Assembly: GCF_000003815.2 (NCBI RefSeq)
Contig: NC_049996.1
Span: forward strand, 16,425,673-16,451,406
Direction: 5' to 3'
Length of the DNA stretch: 25,734 bases
Source of the DNA: Branchiostoma floridae
Taxonomy: Eukaryota; Chordata; Leptocardii; Amphioxiformes; Branchiostomatidae
Shown here piece by piece: positions 8,391-17,857 of this stretch. A program made the position numbers and the translations under genes. The notes under the pieces are model-generated. The model was not told the origin of the DNA. It searched no databases and saw only the letters and a list, made by a program, of their open reading frames with translations. Numbering within the stretch: position 1 is the first letter of the stretch; each line of letters starts with the position of its first letter.

Positions 8391-11300
8391 AGAACGACAA
8401 TCTACTTCAGAATCTACTGAATCTGTCGTAGCGGATTGGCGGCATCTGGCCACGAGGCATTGGCGTGTTTGGCGCATCAGCAAAATTACGGCAAAAACTC
8501 ATGGAGGAGAAAGAAAAGGTTGGTGAAACTATTCTTTTAAAGTTAGCAGTAACTAGAGTTCGGCGACCTCATACTTCCATGAAAATTTAGAGCTTTCGTA
8601 AATTTCATGCAATTGATTAACACATTAATATAATTTATGCATGGTGTTGTTCATCATTGACTAACGTACACATGTCACAATTATAAAATTCCTATTATTG
8701 ATCATAAAGCGGTTTTGCAATTTTTACATGAATTATGCAAATAAGTTCCTCATTACCATATTTGGTATCTGCTTATATTCCACCTATCATAATTAACAAG
8801 TGTTACATTTATTGAAGTCCAGTTATTGCAAACAATGGAATTATACAATTTTCTCACTAATTATGCAAATAAGGCCCTCATTTACATAATATGCATATCA
8901 TTCTTAACATCTTTGCCCAAGCTACCTGCATACCTAAAATGCAGGCAATCCGTCATTCCTTTCTGCAGTTATCCTCTTTGGTGTGTCTTGACAAAAACGC
9001 CCCTGCAGTTCCACAATTAAAGGTTAGGGGGCTGCCCCACTTTGTCATGACGCTACAAGCTTTCTACCACCCAAATATCTCGACCATATCACGTCCGGGA
9101 CAAGAGATACGTTGGAAAAACAGCTATGATAGAATGCTCTCATTAATTATGCAAATACATTCCTATTTTGCATAATTAGTATCTTACCTTGTACAACATT
9201 GTCTAAGGTACTTACATACCAAAAATCATACAAATCCGTAGTTTCCTTCTTGAGTTATCGTCTTCAGACGTTTTTGACAAAAATGCCCCTGCTATCCCAA
9301 AACTAGACGCTAGGGGGCCCAAACTTATGTCATTTTTTCCTGGACACAAGAGCTATCTAATACTCAAAAATCGTGACCATACCATGTTCAGAACACCGAG
9401 ATAGCAAAACCGGAAGTTGCGCTGCAGTACCAAGGGGAGCCGCTAGGTGGCCCAAATCTAATCATTCTCAGATTTCATCACACCCTACCAACACACCAAG
9501 TATGAAACCAATCCATCCAGCCGTTCTTGAGTTATCTTGTTTACACACACACACACAGACAGACAAACGCTGGGTAAAATATAACCTCCATTACATTTCA
9601 TGGAGGTAATAAATGAATACAGCGCACGACTGCTCCATGTAGGGAAGTGCAACAGACGCCTTCCAGCAAATGCTTTTGAAAAGTAACCTCTGTGTTTCCT
9701 GAGATCACCTTCTAAATCATGCTTGATGCTGAAAAATTAACACATAGACAATGCTAACAATTCTATTGCAACATGATAACACTCGAATAGGATCGTGAAT
9801 GGTCTGACGTGTTGAGGATACTTTCAACATCTCCATTTTGATACATTCTGGACCGTCTACCCATAGTGCCCCCCAGCATTCAAAGGGATCTGCGAAGAGG
9901 TCCTTTCCTCCCGAATGTGCAAATTTCCTCCCTAAAGACTCAACAACCAGCAGTTCGAGCTGCTGAAAAGTCTTGTCTCATAATAACATTTTAAATGCAT
10001 GGCGTTGACGTGTGGCGTTGGCGTGGCGTAACTGGTAGAGCGTTCGGCTCGGAATCGAAAGGTTACGAGTTCGATTCCCACCTTGCCCCCGACGTTGTGT
10101 CCTTGGGGAAGACACTTTACACGACTTTCCATGACGGTGGAGTGACGCCCACCGAGCCTCTTCGGCTAATCTGTCTAACTGTGTGCCAAAAACACACTAC
10201 GGATTTGGTGCGTCGATGTGCCAACATCTACACATTGACTTCCACCAACTGAACCGTTGAATTTAAAAAAAAATACAGTATTAGACCTGAACATACAAAA
10301 AGTTTCATGTTGCATGAGTGATTCTGTTCCACAGGAGCTGAGATATGCCGCTGAGCGAGGTGACGAGGTCAGAGTTCAGCAGCTCCTAGCCGAGGGAGTC
10401 AATGTCAATGCTGATGATGGTAACAACGTGAGTCAACATGTCTGTTTGTTGTTCTTACAACGTCATGAAGGACTTAATCAACTCTTAGTGCCCCCTTTTT
10501 GGTTTTATCTTTGCATCATATCCCTTTGCAGTGCTAATTCTTAAAGGTTTATATCTAAGTTTAATAAGCAATAGAGTCAGTGAACTCAAGCTTGCCCAAG
10601 CCTGATGTTTCTGACTTGGAGAGAAGAGATGATGATACAGTTCTTATTAGCCTGACAAAAATCGCGCCCCTAGCGGCCGGCCCTACACCCGCCGCCGGTG
10701 TACCGAAAGTGCGAAAAGGAACGAAAAGGAGCGAAAAGGAACGAAAGGGAACGAAAAGGAACGAAAAGGAACGAAAAGGAACTAAAAGGAACGAAAAGGA
10801 AAGTACGGAAAGTGCGAAAAGGAACGATTCCTCACGTTGGCCATTTCTTCCCGCAAAATGATTAACACTCATGGTACAACGTGAAGAAAACTCCTTGGTA
10901 CAATGTATACATGTCTATCCTTTCACAGCTTTTCTTTTGTCGTGAACGAGCAAGAAGATATGTCTCCAGTCTCCAGAAAGCCATGTTGTGGGCCCTGTTG
11001 AAGGGATCTGTCATGCTCGTGGGGCAGCAGTTTATTAGCATATCCTTCCTGACCGGACTTCTATTAGACGTAAACAATCGCAGGTCATTTGCATGCGGCG
11101 CTCCCATCTTAGGAGAACAGAAGACACCCAAATACAACAACAAGGCTACAATCTTGCCTCATTCTGAAAATGTATATTAATCGATCTTTATCCATCACCC
11201 ACCAGTAACTGAATTTTAGTCCTTACTTTGTTATCTCAGAAATGTTACATTGTATTTCTCTGATCTTCAGAGAATAATTTAGCAGGAACGTTTGTTTCTT

Positions 11301-13693
11301 TTCGTTCCTTTTCGTTCCTTTTCGTTCCTTTTCGTACTTTCGGTACTTTCGTTTTCGTTCCTTTTCGTTCCTTTTCGCTTCTTTTCGTTCCTTTTCGTTC
11401 CCTTTCGTTCCCTTTCGTTCCTTTTCGTTCCCTTTCGTTCCTTTTCGTTCCTTTTCGCACTTTCGGTAGACCCATAGCCGCCGCTCGGGGAGGGGGTCAT
11501 TAACCCCAGCCAGCGAGAGATTGTGTAAACACAGGCTACAGTTCTTATCACTATGAACCGCTCTTCATCTTCGTGATGGTAACATCAGACTCGTCGAACT
11601 TGATTGAAGAAAAAGAGCATTAAACAACTTGAATCCGTGGCTTAAACAATGTGAGAAGGTCATGGTATACATTTTACATCTCAACTCGCCTGCTCTTGTA
11701 TCTGTACAGACCTCCAAATGTACCGCCCTTCATAATGCATCTTCGAACGGCCACACTGGAATTGTACAAGCTTTACTCACAGCTGGAGCAAGAGTCGACC
11801 CACGAGCCTACATGGTAACTTTCCTGTTTACTTGAGTCTGTCATACTGTCCATGTCTTGTCAGTTTGTGATTGACCCACAAGGCGCAGAAAATGATAATG
11901 GCGATGACGCGTCCATATGTTGTCCTGACCATCAGATAACCCGCTTAAGTTACAGGAACTATACAGGCTTCACTCACAAGTAAAGGCTGTATTATTTTGG
12001 CAAGAGTTTATCTGTGTCGGTCCAGCTTTAACGGTCCTGGGTTTGTTTTGGAGTCATGTGAGGACTTTTGTAATGCGTGTTTAATGTGAGATCTAGATTT
12101 ATTCATGTTCCCTGTGTACACAAGCTTAGGAGCCCTATCAACCTTGCAAACAGGAAGGAGCACATAGACATGCATCATATTAACAGTTGCTATGTTCCCT
12201 ATGCAGAGATATACCCCTCTCCGCAATGCAGCTTCGAACGGACAGACAAGAACTGTGCAGGCTTTACTGACAGCTGGAGCAGACATTAATGCAAGAGACC
12301 ACAGGGTGAGTTTGTTCACTATGGGGTCATATGGATGACCTAAGACCTGCTCACATATGGCATGAGATGGTCCTGCAAACAATCCAACAGCTACAGCTGT
12401 GCTGAGATATACCAGATCTATTCCCATGGTCATAAAGAATGTGGGCAGGCATATGTTTCTCTTAGAAAATCGTGTAGAAATATCAGAACTAGAAAGTATT
12501 TCATTGCATGGCGCCTGAACATTTAGGCGGGAATATTTCTATCTGTATAATACATAACAACGCATGCGCATCAGAACTTAGTAATCTAAATCTCTTGCAT
12601 ATAAGATACAAATTTAAAAAAAACTAATTAAACCATGGTTAGCATGTAAATCCTGTGAACCACCCGCCACTTTGTTGTACCTACAGAATCGGACCCCCCT
12701 TCATAAGGCGGCAGAAAATGGGCACCCCGAGTGTGTTAGAGCACTGCTGAAGGCTGGAGCCAACACCGTCAGTAGAGACGAGGTAAGTGACTTTATCAAA
12801 TGTCAATGGAGAAAGTGAAATCGCTATATAGACTTCTAACTCACCGTTTTTATTCTGATTTTGATGTTGTAGTTATACTTTTACTTCAGACTTTAGTTCG
12901 AAAACCTAACAGATAAACTAAGATGTAAGATTATCATATTAACACAAACTTAACAGATCAGTAAAACTTGACCTATTCTGTGCTGCTGTTGTAGGTTTAC
13001 TTCCCCAACCGATGCGGTTTGCTGTTGTATGCCGCATTTAAGTGAGAAATCCCCCAAACCCGTAAAGATACTGAAGCCACATTCAGGCATCATATAAGTG
13101 CAACCCGTATATATACGGGCTCAGCAGGACAAGGGTTTTATGGCAGTTAACACTAAACACCATTTTTTTATGATGATGACGTTAAGTGTCAACAAAAGCT
13201 TGTTGACGTGTGTTGACTTTATCTACAGGACAAGAAGACAGCAGAGGAGCTTGCAGTACAAGAGGACGTGCTGCAGGTGCTCCAGTACTTCAAAGTAAGC
13301 CCGAGATACACCCGTTAGTAAAACATATAGCTCGTGACTACTGCGATCAATCCGATACATTTCATGCCAAAACTTTGTTACACAAACTTTGCTTAGAAAT
13401 ATCACAAATAAGATTCTAAGCTTTAAAGTGATGTTATTTCTTGCAGGGTAAGACATCCCCGCAGACGATGATAGAAGCATCTAAAAGTTGGTGAGACGTG
13501 TTTTTTCATTAAACACAGCTGTTGGTTTTTGATAGAGCAGTACCCTTATCCTGTTCTGTCAATTTTAGTGTCAGTGTCTTTTCATCACTAACAATTCTGC
13601 TAGCATTTGTCTTGATTTCTGTGATTGATGAACAAACTATGATAATCATATTCTATTGATTCCAGGTTCTCATGGACTAAAGAAACAAATTGA
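8391..13693 (+). CDS. Ankyrin-repeat protein, copy A (182 residues)
   Basis: The reading frame starts at ATG 8501 in exon 8391-8518 (MEEKEK; an in-frame TAG upstream supports this start, but its context is weak, C at -3). It continues through exons 10335-10427, 11710-11814, 12207-12305, 12687-12782, 13229-13294, 13447-13490 and 13666-13693, ending ...WTKETN and TGA. Coding length is 549 nt including the stop. Five ankyrin repeats each occupy their own phase-0 exon; signatures include TALHNASSNGHTG, TPLRNAASNGQT and TPLHKAAENGHPE. There is no signal peptide or membrane segment, so it is cytosolic or nuclear. Ankyrin repeats mediate protein binding; no enzymatic domain is seen. It lies directly upstream of the LRR-Death-GT exons on the same strand. 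The last coding exon and polyA signal argue for a separate protein, but a shared locus is possible. Confidence 0.8.
8551..9610. mobile_element. About 1.06-kb non-autonomous element, Helentron-like, in a copy A intron
   Basis: Copy B lacks this segment (gttagcagt joins ...ataaatgaatacag), which defines an insertion. The right end carries a CA/CAGA microsatellite (acacacacacagacagac) followed by a hairpin, aacctccat...atggaggt. The left end has acttccatgaaa, matching tttcatggaggt near the right end in inverse orientation. Internally two units of about 280 bp repeat, starting attatgcaaata at about 8862 and 9146 and both ending in a run near ttagggggc/ctagggggc. These are Helentron/HINE-like traits. 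The class is inference and no ORF is present. Confidence 0.45.
9999..10275 (+). mobile_element. tRNA-derived SINE
   Basis: The head resembles a tRNA. The A box is tggcgtaactgg (10024-10035), the B box is gagttcgattcc (10067-10078), and the anticodon arm has loop CTCGGAA with CGG, like tRNA-Pro. It continues into a non-tRNA body with gtgtccttggggaagacact and ends in an A-rich tail (a9 near 10264). Copy B lacks it at the orthologous intron position. Body and tail rule out a functional tRNA gene. Confidence 0.8.
10701..11468. mobile_element. Foldback element whose inverted repeats are 10-bp tandem arrays
   Basis: The left end taccgaaagtgcgaaaagga (10701-10720) is mirrored by the inverted right end (cttttcgcactttcggta, ending 11468). 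Inside each end a 10-bp unit, gaaaaggaac, is tandemly repeated: about 11 units at 10711-10825, and about 17 inverted units at 11296-11458. The roughly 460-bp centre has no recognisable gene. Copy B reads straight through this site (ggccctaca|atagccgcc), so it is an insertion in copy A with slightly uncertain borders. Confidence 0.8.
11952..11990 (+). pseudogene. Possible ankyrin-exon relic
   Basis: The stretch ggaactatacaggcttcactcaca differs at only 4 of 24 positions from the core of the ankyrin exon at 11710-11814. It is followed by agtaaag and sits after a ttacag. There is no intact exon around it. It is likely a decayed duplicate of a one-repeat exon. Confidence 0.4.
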
Positions 13694-14013
13694 AGTCATG
13701 ATATTGGAATATGTACATTGTGAATGAATACTTTATATGTATGGCTCGAGAATATATCAAAGCACCAATAAAAAATTTGCATCATCTTCCTAAATAAGCT
13801 AGATTTATGAATACATTTTATGTAATGCTTTCTCTATTGGCTTTATCAAGTACAAATATGCTTGCTATAAAAGATTAATTCTTTTCAAATTCTAGTAAAT
13901 TTTACTTGAGAGCTGTTTATGTAAGCTACAATATCAATACCATGATGTACGACTTCTTTTCTGCAACCAGCGATAATGGTCATTGCAAAGCACTTTCTTT
14001 CCAAATGTTTTAG
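13694..14013. other. Junction between the ankyrin gene and the LRR exon
   Basis: This 320-bp stretch holds the polyA signal, a TATA-like ctataaaag at about 13864-13872, and the acceptor of the LRR exon (tttctttccaaatgttttag, ending 14013). A weak candidate first exon is ATG 13825 to 13849, which would give MLSLLALS and a phase-1 junction, but its donor (tcaa|gtacaa) is poor. No convincing first exon was found. Confidence 0.4.
13767..13772 (+). terminator. Polyadenylation signal of ankyrin copy A
   Basis: A canonical AATAAA lies 74 bp after the stop codon of the ankyrin reading frame, in AT-rich sequence. This supports transcript termination before the LRR exon at 14014. Alternative use could allow read-through. 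Confidence 0.6.
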
Positions 14014-14922
14014 ACCTCCATCCAAAAGTGGTGAATGGCGGACTCACTATCGACCTCAGTAGCAAAGGCCTGACCTCCGTCCCAGCCGAGGTGTTTGACT
14101 TCACAGATATCGAACGCCTTGTCCTGACTAACAACAAGCTGAACAGCATACCCGAGGAGATAGGTCAACTACAGAAGCTTCGGACACTTAAACTTGACAA
14201 CAATCTGCTGACACAACTTGCGCAAGCAATCACTACTCTACCTAAACTACTGTACATTGACGTGTCGCACAATAGGTTGGAAACATTGCCTGAAGGAATC
14301 TCCAGGTTACAACTTCACGAGCTCCACATCAACAACAATGAATTCAAAGAGATACCAGAAGAAGTCTGTTCACTACGTCAGCTGAACACCTTTTCCGTGG
14401 GAGTCAACCCCCTCAAGTGTCTCCCTGACAAGATATCTCAGCTCACAGGACTGAGAAAGATGTCCATGAACAGTTGCCAGTTCGATGAGTTCCCCAGACA
14501 GGTGCTGCAGCTGGAGGGTCTAGAGGAGCTATACATGGGGAACTGGGCTGGGGAGGGAAAACCTTTACCTGTACCTGAAGACATCGGCAGACTGAAGAAC
14601 CTACGAGTCTTGGATCTGCAGTATAGTGGCTTGGAGTCAATACCGGATGGTGTTGGGGAACTGGTGCAGCTGAGGTTCTTAAACATCAAAGGGAACATGT
14701 TCACATCAGTTCCTGAACAAATCATGAACCTGTCCAACATTGGGAAGTTAGACTTGTCAGATAACAGAATCTCCCGCCTTCCCCTGACTCTGAGCCGATT
14801 GGCCACACTGAAGGACATGAACATCACTGAAAACCCCCTGACATACCCTTCCGCTGATGTCTGTGAGAAAGGTACAGCCGCCATCATGGACTTCCTTAGA
14901 AGGGATTTGAAGGATAAGGAAG
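14014..14922 (+). CDS. LRR exon, about 12 repeats
   Basis: A single exon encodes a short cap (LTIDLSSKGLTSVP) and about 12 repeats of 22-23 residues of the type LxxLxLxxNxLxxIPxxIxxL, for example LRTLKLDNNLLTQL and IGKLDLSDNRISRLP. One longer repeat (around GNWAGEGKPLPVPEDIG) interrupts the period. It closes with a C-cap, NPLTYPSADVCEKG. The pattern matches intracellular Shoc2/PIDD/MFHAS-like LRRs rather than extracellular ones, as there are no Cys-rich flanks. Acceptor tttag and donor gtatgt; the exon is phase 1 at both ends, so it is a symmetrical, shuffle-ready module. Confidence 0.9.
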
Positions 14923-17443
14923 GTATGTATGGGGAGAAGAGAGTTTGATAAATGGCCAATCAATTAAAAATACGCAATGGAAATGCCTTATATACCATAT
15001 ATGGGCTATTGGTTGATGTATAGCCGGCAGTTATGTATACAGAAGGGTAGGTGAGGAAATAATCATGCATTATAAACACTAGTATTTGTGCATGTCACTG
15101 CTTTGGTATAGATTACGTTGTTTCAAGCAAAATCTATACAAACAATATTACTTCAAACTTTGTTAAATACAAGAAATCTGATTGAAATCTATGAAGTTGA
15201 TAACAATCATGTCAATGTTATTTTCCATCACAGAGAGAGAACTGAGGAAAGTCTTCCACCGATTCTCTCAAAGCGTTACTGAACCGAGTGAGGTGGAAGA
15301 TCTGGGCGGAGCACTCGGGCTTACAGCAGATGAGATGATCAATATCCAAGTAAATATTCGGTTTAACATATGATTTTACTTGTCAAAAAACGTTTTGCAT
15401 AAGTCTAAAATATGGGCGACGCCTGTTCTCAGAAATATGTACACCTTTCTAATGGGTCACTGCATTAATTGTTTGCCCTTCTGTAATTAGACTTTAAGGA
15501 ACACAAAACCGAGTTCCCAGGCCTATCAAGTTCTATCAAAGTGGATGGAGACGGACGGGGAAGCGTCCATGGACAAGCTTCAGCAGGAGCTGAGTGAGTG
15601 TGGTATGAATCAGCTGGCAGAGAAGGTCAACAGGATTCAGGTATTGGCACTAATCATACGTTGGCTTTAATGTTAAGAAATATCCCTATTTTGCTATACA
15701 TATTCACATATAGCTGATCAAAATGTTCTAGCTAACTTTGGATCTAACTTTTACAGGCTCAACCGGCTAAGCGGCAGGCAGCCGAAGGGCCTTCTCGTGA
15801 CGCGTGTCAGGAGGAACAGCAGACCAAAGACACCCTGGCACAGCTACGAGAGGAAAACCGCACTTTGAGAGCCCTGATGGAAGAAATACAAGACAACAAG
15901 ACGTCAAAATGTCGAGGTGAGCTTGCTGAGCTAAATAATACATGTACCTGGTACAGGCTCCTTGCTCTCAACAATTGATTAATGAATGATTGATTGATTG
16001 ATAAATAAAGCTAGTTGGAGAGCTTTTAGCTGCACATAGTCACACATAAGGTATTCTGTAATTTGTGTCAAGTAAGAAAGATGACACAAATGGTTTAGTT
16101 GCCAAGTCAAAGTTCTCACGAAGTTTACACAGCTCTCAGTATCTAAGACTCATTAAGGTTTAAAAGATGGTAAAAGTTTATCAGCGTCCATACAGATACA
16201 GAATATCTGAAAAATACTATCAAAATTTATGTCATCCTTACTTTAACTGTTTCCAGGACCTGGAGCCAAGCCTGTAGTGTTGCTGCTCAACGATGAGTAT
16301 GGAACTGCAAAGGGCGGCGTATCCACCATCCACGGCCAGATGACGGCCCTGCTGGCTTCTAAAGGTGCAGTGGTCTATTCTACAGTCCTGAGTGCCACAG
16401 AAGACGATAAGAAGGATGCAGCTCTTCATGGGGTTCAGCTTATCTTTCCAACAACGTCCAAACGTGACAAGCGAGAGCCCTGCCTTGATTGGCTGACCTT
16501 TGACCATAAGACTCGTTATCCGGACCTTCCTCCAGTGGACTTCATCGTCGGCCACGTGCCCATCACAAGCCATGCAGCGAGGCAGATCAAGGAGCAACGG
16601 TTTCCTGACGCCAAACTCGTTCAAGTTACTCACGTGATGCCAGAAGACACCAGTCAGCACAAGAGTGATGAGAGGGTGTTGAGCATCGGAGACGAGCAGA
16701 GAAACATTCTTGAAGACCTTGAATATGCTGACGTGATCATCTCAGTAGGACCATACCTGCATGACTACTACAAGCTTGAGACGGGAGGTTTCGAACCCCA
16801 CCACGAGTTCCTACCTAAGCCATCCGACATCTTCAGCAAAGCAACGTTCAAATACGTCGATGCCGGCGTAAAAGTGGTGTTGTCCATCGGCAGGGTCAAG
16901 GGTGTGGAAAGGCTGAAAGGGTACGATCTGGTCGCAAAGTCCATGCGCCAGGTGTTCATAGCACTACCCAACACCAAATGGCGAACCCGCGGCATCACAA
17001 AAGAAGATTTCCAGGAGAGCAGGGACATCATCCAGTCCAACGTGGGTAAAATCAACTTCACACCCCTGGAGTACGGTACACAGAAGGAGCTGCGCAAGGA
17101 CATGGAAAAGGCAAGTGTCGTTCTGATGCCGTCACGTGCAGAGCCGTTCGGACTGGTTGGTCTGGAGGCCATCGCTGCAGGGGTGCCGGTCCTGGTTTCC
17201 CACAAGTCTGGTCTTGCAATGTTCTTGAAGAAACAAGACCCCGAGTTCGATCGCACGATCGTAGAGATCGAAGATGATGACGATGAAGCCGCCAAAACCC
17301 TGTCCAAGCGCATCATCAAGATCCTAAAGGATGGACCCAGAGAGTTTCAGGCCGCACAAAGTTTGAAGAAAAAGCTTTTGGACTCAAAGTACTGGACTGC
17401 ATCACACGCCAATGTCATCCAAACCTTTGGTCTGGAAGGCTAG
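14014..17443 (+). CDS. LRR - Death domain - coiled coil - GT4 glycosyltransferase protein
   Basis: Five exons: 14014-14922 (LRR), 15234-15349 and 15491-15640 (Death), 15757-15916 (coiled coil) and 16257-17443 (glycosyltransferase), with stop TAG at 17441-17443. All borders are GT-AG and all junction phases agree (1, 1, 0, 0, 1), giving about 840 residues without a break. There is no signal peptide or membrane helix in the visible part, so it is probably cytosolic. The first exon is missing: the LRR exon needs a phase-1 partner, all ankyrin exons are phase 0 or end in phase 2, and the first in-frame ATG lies well inside the LRRs. Known families: LRRs bind ligands or proteins, Death domains assemble oligomers, and GT4 enzymes transfer sugars from nucleotide-sugars. 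Inference: a sensor-adaptor with a glycosylating effector. Confidence 0.85.
15234..15640 (+). CDS. Death domain (two exons, 15234-15349 and 15491-15640)
   Basis: The joined product of about 88 residues begins RELRKVFHRFSQSVTEPSE and continues with EDLGGALGLTADEMINIQ and AYQVLSKWMETDGEAS, then helices up to LAEKVNRIQ. The W of LSKWMETDG, the LGxALGL...E spacing and the six-helix length fit the Death family. The introns are phase 1 before, phase 0 within and phase 0 after. Known role: homotypic assembly with other Death-domain proteins. The partner is not identifiable from this window. Confidence 0.8.
15757..15916 (+). CDS. Coiled-coil linker exon
   Basis: This exon encodes about 53 residues rich in E, Q, K and R, with a heptad-like stretch, TLAQLREENRTLRALMEEI. 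It is preceded by a low-complexity AKRQAAEGPS part. It links the Death domain to the glycosyltransferase and could promote dimerisation. The donor is phase 1, matching the following exon. The downstream intron (15917-16256) holds a gatt-type simple repeat near 15975-16000 and nothing else recognised. Confidence 0.75.
16257..17443 (+). CDS. GT-B fold glycosyltransferase domain (GT4/Glycos_transf_1 type)
   Basis: One exon of 395 residues. The N-terminal Rossmann half has VVLLLNDEYGTAKGGVSTI, the GG-containing loop typical of GT-B enzymes, and then an amphipathic ALLASKGAVV stretch. The C-terminal half starts VVLSIGRVKGVERLKGYDLV and carries EPFGLVGLEAIAAGVPVLVS. This last contains the E-x7-E motif of retaining GT4 enzymes (glutamates at 17141-17143 and 17165-17167). 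An acidic patch, EIEDDDDEAAK, precedes the C-terminal helices. Both halves and the key residues are present, so the domain is probably active. Donor and acceptor sugars cannot be told from sequence. Such domains are common in bacteria and plants but unusual attached to a Death domain. Confidence 0.88.
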
Positions 17444-17857
17444 CTTCTAACCACATTGAGTTAATTTCTACCTATTATTCGAGTAACATGTTAGCTCAAT
17501 TTTAGCTCTATGTCTGAGTGTTGATTTCTATGACTTGGCCTCCAGAATGCTGACTCCTGATGAACCTATTAAGGCATATTGTAAAAGCTGTCATGAGTAG
17601 CACACTAGTGAATAGTTGTCTAACTATCCCATACGCCATCAAGACTAGTGGTGTTTAATGCACAGCAGTGGACAACTGGGAGGTACCCACATGAACTGCC
17701 TGCATGTTAAATATCCATTCCCTATTGTGAAAGAAGAAGACTACATGTTACAGAGCCCTGAGGATTCCTGTACTTATAACATGCACACAGTTGTGCACAC
17801 TACATTCCAGTTGAATCCCGGGATACTGTATATTTAGACTTTATTTTAATTGTCTAT

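Larger units (their letters stand above)
5858..11950 (+). repeat. Segmental duplication, copy A (partner 19018-22780)
   Basis: Blocks of close similarity run in the same order in both copies: 5858-6600 with 19018-20410, 7440-8550 with 20410-21545, 9611-9925 with 21545-21870, 10280-10680 with 21900-22300, and 11475-11950 with 22300-22780. The breaks are insertions present in one copy only. The left limit is sharp, at tgcacattgtagtgaagctt in both copies. The right limit of copy B is cut by the LINE. Confidence 0.9.

Noticed and set aside
10018-10090. A functional tRNA-Pro gene
   Set aside because: A and B boxes are present, but the sequence runs on into a SINE body with an A-rich tail and is missing from the duplicate locus.
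10580-10861. Lys/Glu/Arg-rich ORFs over the gaaaaggaac arrays (also 11245-11551, - strand)
   Set aside because: They are by-products of 10-bp tandem repeats (three units make 30 nt and read in any frame). They lie in a copy-specific insertion and show no coding features.
12008-12433. 141-codon ORF on the - strand
   Set aside because: It overlaps, on the opposite strand, a well-supported ankyrin exon (12207-12305) with good splice sites, and shows no recognisable domain.
13447-13448. A 1-nt micro-exon (cag|G|gtaag) that would make ankyrin-to-LRR splicing phase-compatible
   Set aside because: The phase would work, but such an exon is mechanistically implausible and the ordinary 44-nt exon here has a natural stop downstream.
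13971-14013. LRR exon beginning at the strong acceptor ctgcaaccag (13970)
   Set aside because: A TAA at 13974-13976 is in the LRR frame, so this acceptor cannot join the LRRs to upstream coding sequence.
14438-14959. 173-codon and smaller - strand ORFs under the LRR exon; likewise 16238-16660 and 16768-17319 under the GT exon
   Set aside because: They are antisense shadows of strong coding sequence.
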